Assembly: GCA_019309545.1 (NCBI GenBank)
Contig: JAFDGA010000001.1
Coordinates: 62,001-126,000 of the forward strand
DNA length: 64,000 nucleotides
Origin: Deltaproteobacteria bacterium
GTDB lineage: Bacteria > Desulfobacterota > Desulfobaccia > Desulfobaccales > Desulfobaccaceae
Reading direction: 5' to 3'
Shown here: positions 46,446 to 54,858 of the stretch, piece by piece
Layout: each line of letters begins with the position of its first letter
Numbering within the stretch: the stretch's first letter is position 1
Notes under the pieces: model-generated
Databases searched by the model: none
What the model saw: the letters and a program-made list of their open reading frames with translations, nothing else
Told to the model about the DNA's origin: nothing
Program-made: the position numbers and the translations under genes

Positions 46446-46478
46446 GAGCATTTAAAAGGTTAATTTGAGGGGAGGGCC
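46446..46478 (+). repeat. Dispersed intergenic repeat, copy C
   Basis: The sequence ATTTAAAAGGTTAATTTGAG followed by GGGAGGGCC is nearly identical to copy A (7121). The later hairpin tail seen in copies A and B is not evident here. It lies in the 459-base gap between nadE and bamD, whose remaining sequence shows no convincing gene. Confidence 0.6.
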
Positions 46479-46585
46479 GACCCAAGTAATAATTACGGCC
46501 GAGAAGAAACGACCTACGCCTGCATGTCAGGTGAAAATTAAAGGGCCTTGATCTTCAACGACCGGGAATTGAGCAAAAATCCAGT

Positions 46586-47320
46586 TTACCAATCAGCATC
46601 AAACAGATAAGTGAAATAGGACAGGATCCCGCCCTCCGGCTTCTTCTCGGGAGTGGCCAGGATTTTTTGGCACTCGGCAATATATTTTTTGACCTGCGCC
46701 ATCTTGGGGTAATCGGGATATTCTTGCTCAACGGTCTGAAAACGATCCAGGGCCGACTCATAATGCTTGGTTTTAAAATAAAATTCCCCGACGTAAAACT
46801 CATGTTCGGCCAGGTCCAGGAGACATTTTTGGATGTACTCGTCGGCCTTGGGCATATATTGGCATTGAGGGAACTTCTGTTTCAGACGCCGGAATTCCTG
46901 TAGGGCTTTGGCCGTGAAAGTCTGGTCCCGATCAATAGTGGAGCGCTGCCGATAATAGCACATGCCTTGCTGGAAAATGACGTAGGGGATGGCATTATTA
47001 GTGGGGTGCAGTGTCTCAAAACTTTTGTAAGCTTCCAGGGCCTCATCATAATTACGCTTGTAAAATTTGGCGTCTGCCACCTTGATTTCGGCCAGCAACG
47101 CCTGATCACTGTAAGGATAGCGATCCTTTAGCTTTTCAAAGGCATCGATGGCCTCGTCATAATCTTTCTTTTTTAATTTTTTTATACCCTCCTGAGCCAG
47201 GACTTCCGGAGGCTTTTCCTGTTTCTTGCTGCCGAACAGACTGCCAACCCAACTACACCCCCCGATCAAACCACTAAAGGCCAGGAGCACCATTACCTTG
47301 ATTAAGATGTCCTTTTGCAT
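46586..47320 (-). CDS. bamD: Outer membrane assembly lipoprotein BamD
   Basis: This 244-residue lipoprotein of the BAM complex helps insert beta-barrel proteins in the outer membrane. The signal peptide ends at a lipobox Cys (SGLIGGC). About five TPR-like repeats follow, such as KKDYDEAIDAFEKLKDRYPYSD and KTKHYESALDRFQTVEQEYPDYP. The gene follows trxB by 6 bases and is likely co-transcribed with trxA-trxB. Confidence 0.9.
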   Translation of the reverse strand: MQKDILIKVMVLLAFSGLIGGCSWVGSLFGSKKQEKPPEVLAQEGIKKLKKKDYDEAIDAFEKLKDRYPYSDQALLAEIKVADAKFYKRNYDEALEAYKSFETLHPTNNAIPYVIFQQGMCYYRQRSTIDRDQTFTAKALQEFRRLKQKFPQCQYMPKADEYIQKCLLDLAEHEFYVGEFYFKTKHYESALDRFQTVEQEYPDYPKMAQVKKYIAECQKILATPEKKPEGGILSYFTYLFDADW

Positions 47321-47326
47321 GGCAGA

Positions 47327-48259
47327 TTACCTCGTCTGGCGGTGTTCTAAATATTTTTCCACTGCAAACGTGGCCGTAGCCCCGTCTCCCACCGCGGTAG
47401 AAATCTGACGTAGCATTTTGGACCGGACATCTCCGGCAGCGAAGATGCCAGGCCGGTTGGTGGCCATTTCGTCATCAGTAATAATAAAACCCCAATCATC
47501 TAAGTCTAAAACATCCCGAAGCCAGGTCGTAGCAGGGGTTATGCCCACCCACAGGAAGACGCCGCTGACCGGCAAAGTGCTTTCCTGGCCGGTCTTGACA
47601 TTTTTCAGGCGCACCGCCTGGACTGACTTGTCTCCCTGAATTTCCTGGACTACGGTATCCCAATGCACCTCAATTTTGTCATTGGCCAGCACCCGTTCCT
47701 GCAAAATCTTGGAACCCCGAAAGGCATCACGACGATGAATCAGATGCACTTTTTGGGCAAAACGAGTAAGGAAGATCGAATCCTGGAGAGCGGTATCGCC
47801 GCCACCGACTCCGGCAATTACTTCATCCCGATATAAGGCTCCATCACAGGTGGCACAATAGCTTACACCCCTGCCGGTCAGGGCCTCCTCTCCCGGAATC
47901 CCCAGTTGGTTGGGTTTAACCCCGCTGGCAATGATCACTGCCTGGCAGGTCAATTGTTGTTCCGCCAAGACCAAAGTATGGCAAGGGTCTCCGGGTTTCA
48001 GTTCCAGCACTTCGTCATTGATGATTTCCAAACCGAACCGTTCAGCCTGATCCCGCATCCGCTGACTCAATTCGAAGCCGCTGACTCCATCCGGGAAGCC
48101 GGGATAATTTTCTACCAGTTCGCTGGTCATCACCTGGCCGCCGGTGATTAATTTTTCGATCAATACGGTCTTAATTCGGGCCCGACCCGCATAAATTCCG
48201 GCTGTAAGTCCGGCTGGACCACCGCCCACAATAACCAAATCGTAATCACAGGATTTCAT
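47327..48259 (-). CDS. trxB: Thioredoxin reductase
   Basis: This 310-residue flavoprotein reduces thioredoxin with NADPH. The FAD motif is GGGPAGLTAGIYAGRARI, the redox pair is CATC (SYCATCDGALYR), and the NADPH site is GVGGGDTALQDSIFLTRF. The C-terminal FAD motif GIFAAGDVRSKM is complete. It lies 31 bases after trxA and 6 bases before bamD, all leftward. Confidence 0.95.
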   Translation of the reverse strand: MKSCDYDLVIVGGGPAGLTAGIYAGRARIKTVLIEKLITGGQVMTSELVENYPGFPDGVSGFELSQRMRDQAERFGLEIINDEVLELKPGDPCHTLVLAEQQLTCQAVIIASGVKPNQLGIPGEEALTGRGVSYCATCDGALYRDEVIAGVGGGDTALQDSIFLTRFAQKVHLIHRRDAFRGSKILQERVLANDKIEVHWDTVVQEIQGDKSVQAVRLKNVKTGQESTLPVSGVFLWVGITPATTWLRDVLDLDDWGFIITDDEMATNRPGIFAAGDVRSKMLRQISTAVGDGATATFAVEKYLEHRQTR

Positions 48260-48290
48260 AATTACTAAAGGAAAAGGGTAAAATTAAGGT

Positions 48291-48614
48291 CTAGAGCATC
48301 TTTTTAATGGCATTCTCGATCTGGGATTTCGACACTGCCCCGGTGATCTGATCGGCGACATTGCCATCTTTGAATAGAATCAGGGTGGGGATAGCCCGAA
48401 TGCCATATTTCGCCGGAGTTTGGGAATTTTCATCGACATTCATCTTGGCGACTTTTAATTTACCGGCATAATCCTTGGCCAGTTCTTCCACTACCGGGGC
48501 GATAGCCCGACAGGGGCCACACCAGGCCGCCCAAAAATCCACCAGTGCCGGGACCTCGGATTTGAGGATTTCATTCTCAAAGTTTGTATCAGTTACTTGC
48601 AGCAATTCTGCCAT
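48291..48614 (-). CDS. trxA: Thioredoxin
   Basis: This 107-residue thioredoxin has the active site WCGPC (FWAAWCGPCRA), the cis-Pro region IRAIPTLILFKDG and the ending NAIKKML. The start is set by AAGGAGG before the ATG at 48614; the same frame is open 82 codons upstream, but that part is not thioredoxin-like. It forms a redox pair with trxB, the next gene. Confidence 0.96.
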   Translation of the reverse strand: MAELLQVTDTNFENEILKSEVPALVDFWAAWCGPCRAIAPVVEELAKDYAGKLKVAKMNVDENSQTPAKYGIRAIPTLILFKDGNVADQITGAVSKSQIENAIKKML

Positions 48615-48831
48615 TGCCGGCCTCCTTAGAAACGAAATTAGTCCCTGGAGTAAAGATACCTTTGGCTGCTGATCACGAAAGGTTTTTTTATCTAACCCTG
48701 AAATAGCTGGTTTGTCAATGCTTTTTTCCTGAGCAGCTCTGGCCTTTACGGAAAAATCGCAGGTAAACTGAGGCCTTTTAACCTCCAGCGACGGCCCTAA
48801 ATGACCTTCCCGGTTTGAGGTTTCATAAATG

Positions 48832-49605
48832 TCAAGATCGGCCAGGGCATGCCTGTTCAACCCATTGCTGGGCGGTCAGCTGCTGGCGACAGGTTGGACA
48901 TAAGTGCCACAGGGAATCAATTTCCGGAAATTGCTCCGCAAGAAAGGCCATTTTTTGGGGGGCAAAGAACCGACCGCAGCGGGGGCAGGGATGTAGTTCC
49001 ACCTGGGTATGCCAGGTGTGTAGAATCCGCGCATGCCCCCTATCCTCTATGTGGATGGCACCCGTGGGACAGATTTCAGCGCAGGCCCCGCAGCCGAGGC
49101 AAGCCTCGCTGTGCAGTTCAAAGGGGGTGCCGACTTTACGGTTACCCCCCCGCCCCACAAAGCCGATGGCGCAAGCGCCGATGGCCTCGTGGCAGACCCT
49201 CACACAGAGGCCGCACAGCACACATAGTTCCATTTCCCCCTCAGGGGGGGAGACTGGAAAACGGGACTCTCTCACTCCCATAGCCGCGGCCAACTTCTTA
49301 ATCACTTCCGATTGCGAAGCGCGGCTGAGGAGAAATTCCACCGCCAGACGACGGGCGGTAACCGCCTCCGGGGTTTCGGTGTTTACTATCATGCCGTCTT
49401 CGGCGGGATGGACGCAGGCGGCGACCAGTTTCGAAGGCGGGGGGCTAGATAGACTCACCATACATAGCCGGCAGGCCCCATAGGGTGCCAGCCCCTCATG
49501 ATAACAGAGGGTCGGCAAAGCTACGCCCGCGGCGCGCACGGCTTGCAATACCCGGGCGCCCTGCGGGACGGTTACCGGCCGTCCATTTACGGTCAGATGG
49601 ATCAT
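48832..49605 (-). CDS. Multi-cluster iron-sulfur protein of the CO dehydrogenase operon
   Basis: This 257-residue protein has three parts. The N-terminal 2Fe-2S domain (about 1-75) is like that of NuoG/HoxU and formate dehydrogenase accessory subunits, with cysteines C34 (LCYHEG), C45 and C48 (GACRLC) and C64. Two 4Fe-4S sites follow: CVLCGLCVRVCHEAIG and CLGCGACAEICPTGA. The C-terminal end has a zinc-ribbon-like pair of pairs, CPRC and CPTC, which I do not recognise as part of a known family. It lies 29 bases after cooS on the same strand and probably carries electrons between CooS and a NAD(P)- or ferredoxin-linked partner (inference). Confidence 0.8.
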   Translation of the reverse strand: MIHLTVNGRPVTVPQGARVLQAVRAAGVALPTLCYHEGLAPYGACRLCMVSLSSPPPSKLVAACVHPAEDGMIVNTETPEAVTARRLAVEFLLSRASQSEVIKKLAAAMGVRESRFPVSPPEGEMELCVLCGLCVRVCHEAIGACAIGFVGRGGNRKVGTPFELHSEACLGCGACAEICPTGAIHIEDRGHARILHTWHTQVELHPCPRCGRFFAPQKMAFLAEQFPEIDSLWHLCPTCRQQLTAQQWVEQACPGRS

Positions 49606-49634
49606 CAGACTTAGAGGTTAATCACTCAAGCTTC

Positions 49635-51515
49635 TTAAAGGCCCAAAGCCGTCCGTTTGTCCTCGATATGGCCGATCATCAGTTGGGCCGCCTTAACCGG
49701 ATCCGGCTCTACCGCAAAAGTGGCACCAACTACATCTTTAGCACCGGTGGTCAACAATTCGGTCACCACGGTGCTGCCCAGGACCGGGGGTACGGTACCT
49801 AAAACCGTGTAGATTCCGGAAGATACCACATAGGACCCAATACTGACGGCCTTTTCACTCATCCATTCCGGAGCGGCGCCGGCCACCGGCAGATCACTGA
49901 TATCCACTCCCAAGGCGTTGGCCACCGCGGCGCAAACGGTCAGGATGCGGCTGATGTCCACACAGGAACCCATATGCAATACCGGAGGAATCCCTAAACT
50001 CTGGCATACCGCCTTAAGTCCATCCCCGGCCTGGGCCGCGGCTTCCGGCAACATCAGGCCGACTTTGGCACAGGCGATGGCATTGCAGCCGGTGGTCACT
50101 ACCAGGACATTGTTTTTAATTAGTTCCCGGACCAGGTTGACATGGCCGAAATCGTGCTGAACTTTGGGATTATTGCAGCCCACCACCCCGGCGATACCCT
50201 TAATGGCCCCGGACTTGATTTGTTCCAGGAGCGGCTCGAGGCTGCCCCCCAGGGCCTCCAGGATGGCCTCGGTGCTGAAGCCGACCAGGCATTCCACCTT
50301 ATCGTTCGGGATCACCACCTGGCCAGGTTTACGCCAGCGATAATTTTCCACCGCGATGCGGACGATCTCCTTAGCAATGGCATAGGCCTGTTCTTCATGA
50401 AATTCGATGTGGGTGGCGCCGGGAAACTTGGCTTTGGGAGAAGTGGAGATAAACCTGGTATGGAAGCAGCCGATCAGATTCCCCAAAGCCGGCATAATAC
50501 ACTGGACATCGACGATAATGGCTTCTACTGCGCCGGTGATCACCGCCAGTTCCTGTTGCAGGAAATTACCGACCATAGGGATGCCGTGCCGCATCAGCAC
50601 CTCATTGCCGGTGCAGCACAGGCCGACCACATTAATTCCTTGAGCCCCGAGCTTGGCGGCCAAGCCCAGCATTTCCGCATCACGGCAGGCGGCGACGATC
50701 ATTTCCGACAGGGTCGGTTCATGGCCATGAACAACGATATTGACTTCGTCCGCCTTGAGAACCCCGAGGTTGGCCAGAGACCGGATGGGCTTGGGGGTGC
50801 CGAACAGGACATCCGAGATCTCGGTAGCGATCATCGAACCGCCCCAGCCATCAGCGATCGAGGCTCTAAGTCCCTGCAAGATCAGATTAACCGGGTCATT
50901 GTCCACCCCGATATGGGTGCGGTGCATAATTTCCACGATTTCGCGGTCCACCCCGCGAGGGTCAATCCCCAGTTTCTGCCATAAGCCGACCCGTTTCTGG
51001 GGAGCCCGGCGGCTGAATTGAATCGGGCCTTCCTGTTTGCCGAACTCGGCATAAACCGCCCGGGCTAGATCCAAAGCGATTTCTTCTTTGCCCCGGCCCT
51101 CGGTGGCAATATTGTATTCAGCGGCTAGAGTCCGCAGCTTCTGCTCGTCTCTGATCTCGTATCCGCCCCCCTTGCCCTCGGCGGTGAGCAGCAGGGTGTG
51201 GGCCAGGTCGCGGCCATGATCGGAATGGGCCGCCGCGCCGGCAGCGATCATACGGATCAGGTTGCGGGCCACGATGATGTCGGCGGAAGCCCCGCAAACC
51301 CCTTGCTTGGGCCCGGCATCCTCAAAAGGACTGATGCGACACGGCCCCATATTACAGTTGCGACAACAAACCCCCAGTTCGCCGAAACCACATTCCGGTA
51401 ACATGGCCTCATATCGGTCCCAGGCGGTCTCCAACCCCAATCCTTCAGCCCGTACCAGCATCTGGTGAACACTGGGATCAATGCTTCGCTTTAAGATTTT
51501 GTCACTGGTCGCCAT
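49635..51515 (-). CDS. cooS: Anaerobic carbon monoxide dehydrogenase catalytic subunit
   Basis: This 626-residue Ni-Fe enzyme interconverts CO and CO2. The N-terminal cluster region reads LPECGFGELGVCCRNCNMGPC and then GVCGAS, matching the D- and B-cluster ligands. The C-cluster residues are distributed over the rest, with Cys in GLCCTGNEVL, DVQCIMPAL, GVVGCNNP, TGCNAIACAK and MGSCVDISR. I chose the ATG with AAGGAGGGAG upstream. No acetyl-CoA synthase subunit is in the window, so it is a monofunctional type next to a CooF-like protein. Confidence 0.95.
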   Translation of the reverse strand: MATSDKILKRSIDPSVHQMLVRAEGLGLETAWDRYEAMLPECGFGELGVCCRNCNMGPCRISPFEDAGPKQGVCGASADIIVARNLIRMIAAGAAAHSDHGRDLAHTLLLTAEGKGGGYEIRDEQKLRTLAAEYNIATEGRGKEEIALDLARAVYAEFGKQEGPIQFSRRAPQKRVGLWQKLGIDPRGVDREIVEIMHRTHIGVDNDPVNLILQGLRASIADGWGGSMIATEISDVLFGTPKPIRSLANLGVLKADEVNIVVHGHEPTLSEMIVAACRDAEMLGLAAKLGAQGINVVGLCCTGNEVLMRHGIPMVGNFLQQELAVITGAVEAIIVDVQCIMPALGNLIGCFHTRFISTSPKAKFPGATHIEFHEEQAYAIAKEIVRIAVENYRWRKPGQVVIPNDKVECLVGFSTEAILEALGGSLEPLLEQIKSGAIKGIAGVVGCNNPKVQHDFGHVNLVRELIKNNVLVVTTGCNAIACAKVGLMLPEAAAQAGDGLKAVCQSLGIPPVLHMGSCVDISRILTVCAAVANALGVDISDLPVAGAAPEWMSEKAVSIGSYVVSSGIYTVLGTVPPVLGSTVVTELLTTGAKDVVGATFAVEPDPVKAAQLMIGHIEDKRTALGL

Positions 51516-51534
51516 GCTAGTCTCCCTCCTTGCT

Positions 51535-52080
51535 TTAGCTGCCCAGTTGCGGCTGGCTGCCAAGAGCTTCTAAAAATTGTCGGGCCGCGGCCTGACTGGC
51601 CCGATCAGCTTCTCGTTGCGGATAGCGTAGACTAAGCGCCCTGGTAGGACAGGCCGCCACGCAGGCCGGACCCTCCGGGCGATCAACACACAGATCGCAT
51701 TTGAACGCGGCCCGTTTCTCTTGCCCGGCGACCGTGGTGGTGGCGACGTGGATGGCCCCGAAGGGGCAGACCATCATACACAGACGACAGCCAATGCAGC
51801 GGGCCTGATCGACCGCGGTATAGGTTTCGGTGCGATAAGTGGCGCCGGTGGGACAGACCCGCACACAAGGAGCATCCTGACACTGGCGACATTGGACCGG
51901 CAGCTTGACTGCATCGACTTGGACCACCCGATTGCGGCGGTGCAGCCGTTCCTGGGCCAGCACCGCGCCAATGATACTCCCGGCCTGGGTATGCGCTGCG
52001 GCACAGGCCAACTCACAGGTGTGGCAACCTACACAGCGCTGGGGATCAACCAACAGAAATGGACCTTCAAACTGCTCCAT
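51535..52080 (-). CDS. cooF: CooF-like 4Fe-4S ferredoxin
   Basis: This 181-residue polyferredoxin has four cluster motifs: CVGCHTCELACAAAH, CRQCQDAPCVRVCPTGA, CIGCRLCMMVCPFGA and CDLCVDRPEGPACVAACPT. It resembles CooF and related HycB-type electron-transfer subunits. It is the first gene of cooF-cooS-Fe-S protein, 19 bases before cooS. GGGAGG precedes the ATG. It would shuttle electrons from CooS to other enzymes. Confidence 0.9.
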   Translation of the reverse strand: MEQFEGPFLLVDPQRCVGCHTCELACAAAHTQAGSIIGAVLAQERLHRRNRVVQVDAVKLPVQCRQCQDAPCVRVCPTGATYRTETYTAVDQARCIGCRLCMMVCPFGAIHVATTTVAGQEKRAAFKCDLCVDRPEGPACVAACPTRALSLRYPQREADRASQAAARQFLEALGSQPQLGS

Positions 52081-52374
52081 GTTTTAATCCTCCCAATTGG
52101 CAGCCAACCGTCTCGGCTTAATACGCATTGGTTTTTTACCACCAGTTCTAAAGCAGCCTGGCTCCATGACCATCTATCAGGGGAAATCGAGGTTTAAACG
52201 TCTTTGCGAAAGATTTTAGGGAATCAGACCAGTTCTTGACCCTTAACCCCCCCGGAGTTGTCTATTAGTAATATTTTTCACATAAACACCTGACCTGTCA
52301 AATAGAAAATTTTGCGCGCTCATTCTGGTCGCAAATATTGCTAAGAACTTCACATACATATATCTCGGACAGTT

Positions 52375-52392
52375 TTTAAACAATGGTTTAAA
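52375..52392. promoter_or_regulatory. Palindrome in the cooF-fhs divergent region
   Basis: TTTAAAC-AATG-GTTTAAA is a perfect 7-bp inverted repeat with a 4-base centre. It lies between the divergent cooF and fhs genes, 49 bases ahead of the fhs -35 element. It could be an operator. The rest of the 592-base gap is AT-rich and without a gene. Confidence 0.4.
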
Positions 52393-52440
52393 CCCATATT
52401 ATTCCAGATAAATAAAGTAGATGGGACATAAAAATATTAG

Positions 52441-52469
52441 TTGACAAAAATCTTTTTTCCTTTTATAAG
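52441..52469 (+). promoter_or_regulatory. Strong sigma-70-type promoter of fhs
   Basis: TTGACA (52441-52446) and TATAAG (52464-52469) are 17 bases apart, a near-consensus promoter. The fhs ATG lies 204 bases past the -10, giving a leader of roughly 195 bases with no clear ORF. Confidence 0.75.
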
Positions 52470-52672
52470 TGGGAGCAATGTGAAAAAAATAATGAAGTCA
52501 GTTTTGAACCTTTTTGGTTTTATTGGCCGGGAGAAGGGAGTGATGGAGGATAGATATGTCTGACATTTGACTGCTCGGCATATTGGGGATTTTGTATTCT
52601 AAGGGTAATTTTTTAGCAGGAAAAAGATCGCAAGCCCATATTTAATTAACCTAATTTAAGGAGGCAGTTCTT

Positions 52673-54457
52673 ATGGCGAAGTATGATCCGGTAAAAATGA
52701 AAGATTGGCAGATTGCCGAAATCGCCGAAGCGGAGATGATTCCCTTTGACGAAATGTGCGAAAAGCTCGAAATTCCCAAAGAGGAGCGCATCCCTTACGG
52801 CCAAAAAATCGGCCGCGTCGACTACCTGAAGTGTCTGGAGCGTTTGAAAGACAAACCCGACGGCAAGTACATCGAAGTCACCGCCATTACTCCCACTCCC
52901 CTGGGGGAAGGCAAATCCACCACTTCCATGGGCCTGATCGAGGGCTTGGGAAAACGGGGCGTCAACGTGGGCGGCTGCATCCGCCAACCCTCTGGCGGCC
53001 CCACCATGAACATCAAGGGCACCGCGGCCGGTGGCGGCATCTCACTCTTGATCCCCATGACCGAGTTTTCCCTGGGTCTCACCGGCGACATCAACAACAT
53101 CATGAACGCCCACAACCTGGCCATGGTGGCCGCTACCTCCCGGCTGCAGCACGAGTTCAACTACAATGATGAGCAGTTGGCCAAACGGAACCTGAAACGT
53201 CTGAACATCGATCCCAAAAACTTCGAAATGGGCTGGATCATGGACTACTGTGCCCAGGCCCTGCGCAACATCATCATCGGCATGGGCGGCAAGATGGACG
53301 GCTTCATGATGAAGTCCTCATTCGGCATCGCCGTGTCCTCGGAAGTCATGGCCATCCTCTCGGTGTTCACCTCTCTGCCTGACCTTAAAGAACGGCTGAA
53401 CAACATCGTGGTGTGCTATGACAAGCAGGGCAACCCCATCACCACCCGCGACCTGGAAGTGGGCAACGCCATGACCGCCTGGATGTTGCCTTCCATCAAC
53501 CCCACCCTGATGCAGACAGTGGAAAAGCAGCCTTGCTTCGTGCACGCCGGCCCCTTCGCCAACATTGCCGTAGGCCAGTCCTCCATCGTCGCCGACCAGA
53601 TCGGTCTGAAGCTCTTTGACTATCACATCACCGAGTCCGGCTTTGGCGCTGACATCGGCTTTGAGAAGTTCTGGAACGTCAAATGCCGCTTCAGCGGCCT
53701 CATTCCAAATGTCTCGGTGCTTACCACCACCGTCCGGGGCTTGAAGCACCACGGGGTCAACGCCGGCGCTCTGCCCTGCCCGCCGGGAAAACCGATTCCC
53801 AAAGAATACTTTGAAGCTACTCCCGCCAACTTCAAATGGCTGGAAGACGGGGTGGAGAACATGGCGCATCACATCCGCACCATTAAAAAATCCGGCATCA
53901 AACCGGTGGTGTGCATCAATGCTTTCCATTACGATTCCGATGAAGAGCATCAGCTGATCCGCCGGGTAGCCGAAGCGGAAGGCGCCCGGGTGGCGGTGTC
54001 CCGGCATTGGCAGTTCGGCGGCGAAGGTGCCCTCGAGTTCGCCGATGCTGTTATGGATGCCTGCAAAGAAAAGCCTGATTTCAAGTTCCTCTATCCCAAT
54101 GAGCTGCCCCTGCGCCAGCGGGTGGAAATCATCGCCGAGCAGGTCTACGGCGCCGACGGCGTGGACTTCTCTCCCGAAGCCACGGCCAAGGCCAAGAAAT
54201 TCGAGGCGGATCCCAAGTACAACGAGTACGCCACCATGATGGTGAAGACCCACTTGAGCCTGACCCATGATCCGACCAAGAAGGGGACTCCTAAAGGCTG
54301 GAGATTGCCGGTCCGTGACTTCTTGGTATACGGCGGCGCCAAGTTCATCTGCCCGGTATGCGGCGCCATCAGCCTGATGCCCGGCACCAGCTCCGACCCG
54401 GCCTTCCGGCGGGTGGATGTGGATACCAAGACCGGTAAGGTTGTCGGCCTGTTCTAA
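52673..54457 (+). CDS. fhs: Formate--tetrahydrofolate ligase
   Basis: This 594-residue enzyme makes 10-formyl-THF from formate, THF and ATP, a key Wood-Ljungdahl methyl-branch step. The ATP-binding P-loop is [14 protein letters not shown], followed by [18 protein letters not shown]. The later segments [20 protein letters not shown] and [12 protein letters not shown] are typical. TAAGGAGG precedes the ATG. It uses mostly C- or G-ending codons, more so than its neighbours, and has a strong promoter and long leader: it is probably highly expressed. Confidence 0.96.
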   Translation: MAKYDPVKMKDWQIAEIAEAEMIPFDEMCEKLEIPKEERIPYGQKIGRVDYLKCLERLKDKPDGKYIEVTAITPTPLGEGKSTTSMGLIEGLGKRGVNVGGCIRQPSGGPTMNIKGTAAGGGISLLIPMTEFSLGLTGDINNIMNAHNLAMVAATSRLQHEFNYNDEQLAKRNLKRLNIDPKNFEMGWIMDYCAQALRNIIIGMGGKMDGFMMKSSFGIAVSSEVMAILSVFTSLPDLKERLNNIVVCYDKQGNPITTRDLEVGNAMTAWMLPSINPTLMQTVEKQPCFVHAGPFANIAVGQSSIVADQIGLKLFDYHITESGFGADIGFEKFWNVKCRFSGLIPNVSVLTTTVRGLKHHGVNAGALPCPPGKPIPKEYFEATPANFKWLEDGVENMAHHIRTIKKSGIKPVVCINAFHYDSDEEHQLIRRVAEAEGARVAVSRHWQFGGEGALEFADAVMDACKEKPDFKFLYPNELPLRQRVEIIAEQVYGADGVDFSPEATAKAKKFEADPKYNEYATMMVKTHLSLTHDPTKKGTPKGWRLPVRDFLVYGGAKFICPVCGAISLMPGTSSDPAFRRVDVDTKTGKVVGLF

Positions 54458-54472
54458 TTGCCCGTTGATAAT

Positions 54473-54496
54473 CTCCAGGCCCTGCGGGGCCTGGAG
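54473..54496 (+). terminator. Terminator of fhs
   Basis: CTCCAGGCCC (54473-54482) pairs with GGGCCTGGAG (54487-54496) around a TGCG loop, 15 bases after the fhs stop codon, followed by CTACTTTATT. It is a strong intrinsic-type hairpin with a partial T-rich tail. Confidence 0.75.
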
Positions 54497-54540
54497 CTAC
54501 TTTATTAATAAACACCAAAATCAAGTTGTTATTTCCAATT

Positions 54541-54685
54541 GTTTATCCGGATAAACTAGCCTTACCCTTAGAGTACCGGGGACTTCGGACCCCGGAGCTC
54601 ATTTCCCAGAGAAACCGGTTAGGCCAGCGCCGCTCCCTTCGGGGGGTCTTAGATCTGCATCCACCGGGTTTGCCTCTGCATCTAA
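54541..54685 (+). promoter_or_regulatory. Palindrome and structured leader ahead of nfnA
   Basis: A perfect 16-bp palindrome, GTTTATCCGGATAAAC (54541-54556), overlaps a possible promoter (TTGTTA at 54526-54531, GATAAA at 54550-54555, spacing 18). Downstream are two hairpins with TTCG loops: 54576-54595 (CCGGGG/CCCCGG) and 54632-54647. A weaker hairpin lies at 54649-54685. These could be an operator plus structured leader for nfnA, whose ATG is at 54859. No riboswitch class was recognised. Confidence 0.45.
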
Positions 54686-54858
54686 AAATTGCCCTGGATT
54701 ATCTTTACTTTTTTAAATTTCCCAAGCACAGTATGTTATTAGTAAAATGAACAAAACAAAGGGGTCACCAACTGGTGGCCTGTTGTCTTTAAAAACTAAC
54801 GACCAAAACATAAAACTTATTTTTATGATATCTAGACCTCGAGAAGGAGGAAGGATTT

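Noticed and set aside
46137-46451. Leftward 104-codon open frame between nadE and bamD
   Set aside because: No ribosome site, overlap with the terminator palindrome, and a composition unlike a folded protein.
48615-48860. N-terminal extension of thioredoxin
   Set aside because: The open frame continues upstream by chance, while AAGGAGG and the family start mark the ATG at 48614.
52291-52301. TGACCTGTCA as a CooA-type binding site before cooF
   Set aside because: Half-site spacing does not fit the known CooA/CRP arrangement, and no CooA gene is in the window.
54526-54750. Rightward 74-codon frame in the fhs-nfnA gap
   Set aside because: It runs through the palindrome and the UUCG hairpins and has no ribosome site; the structure explains the sequence better.
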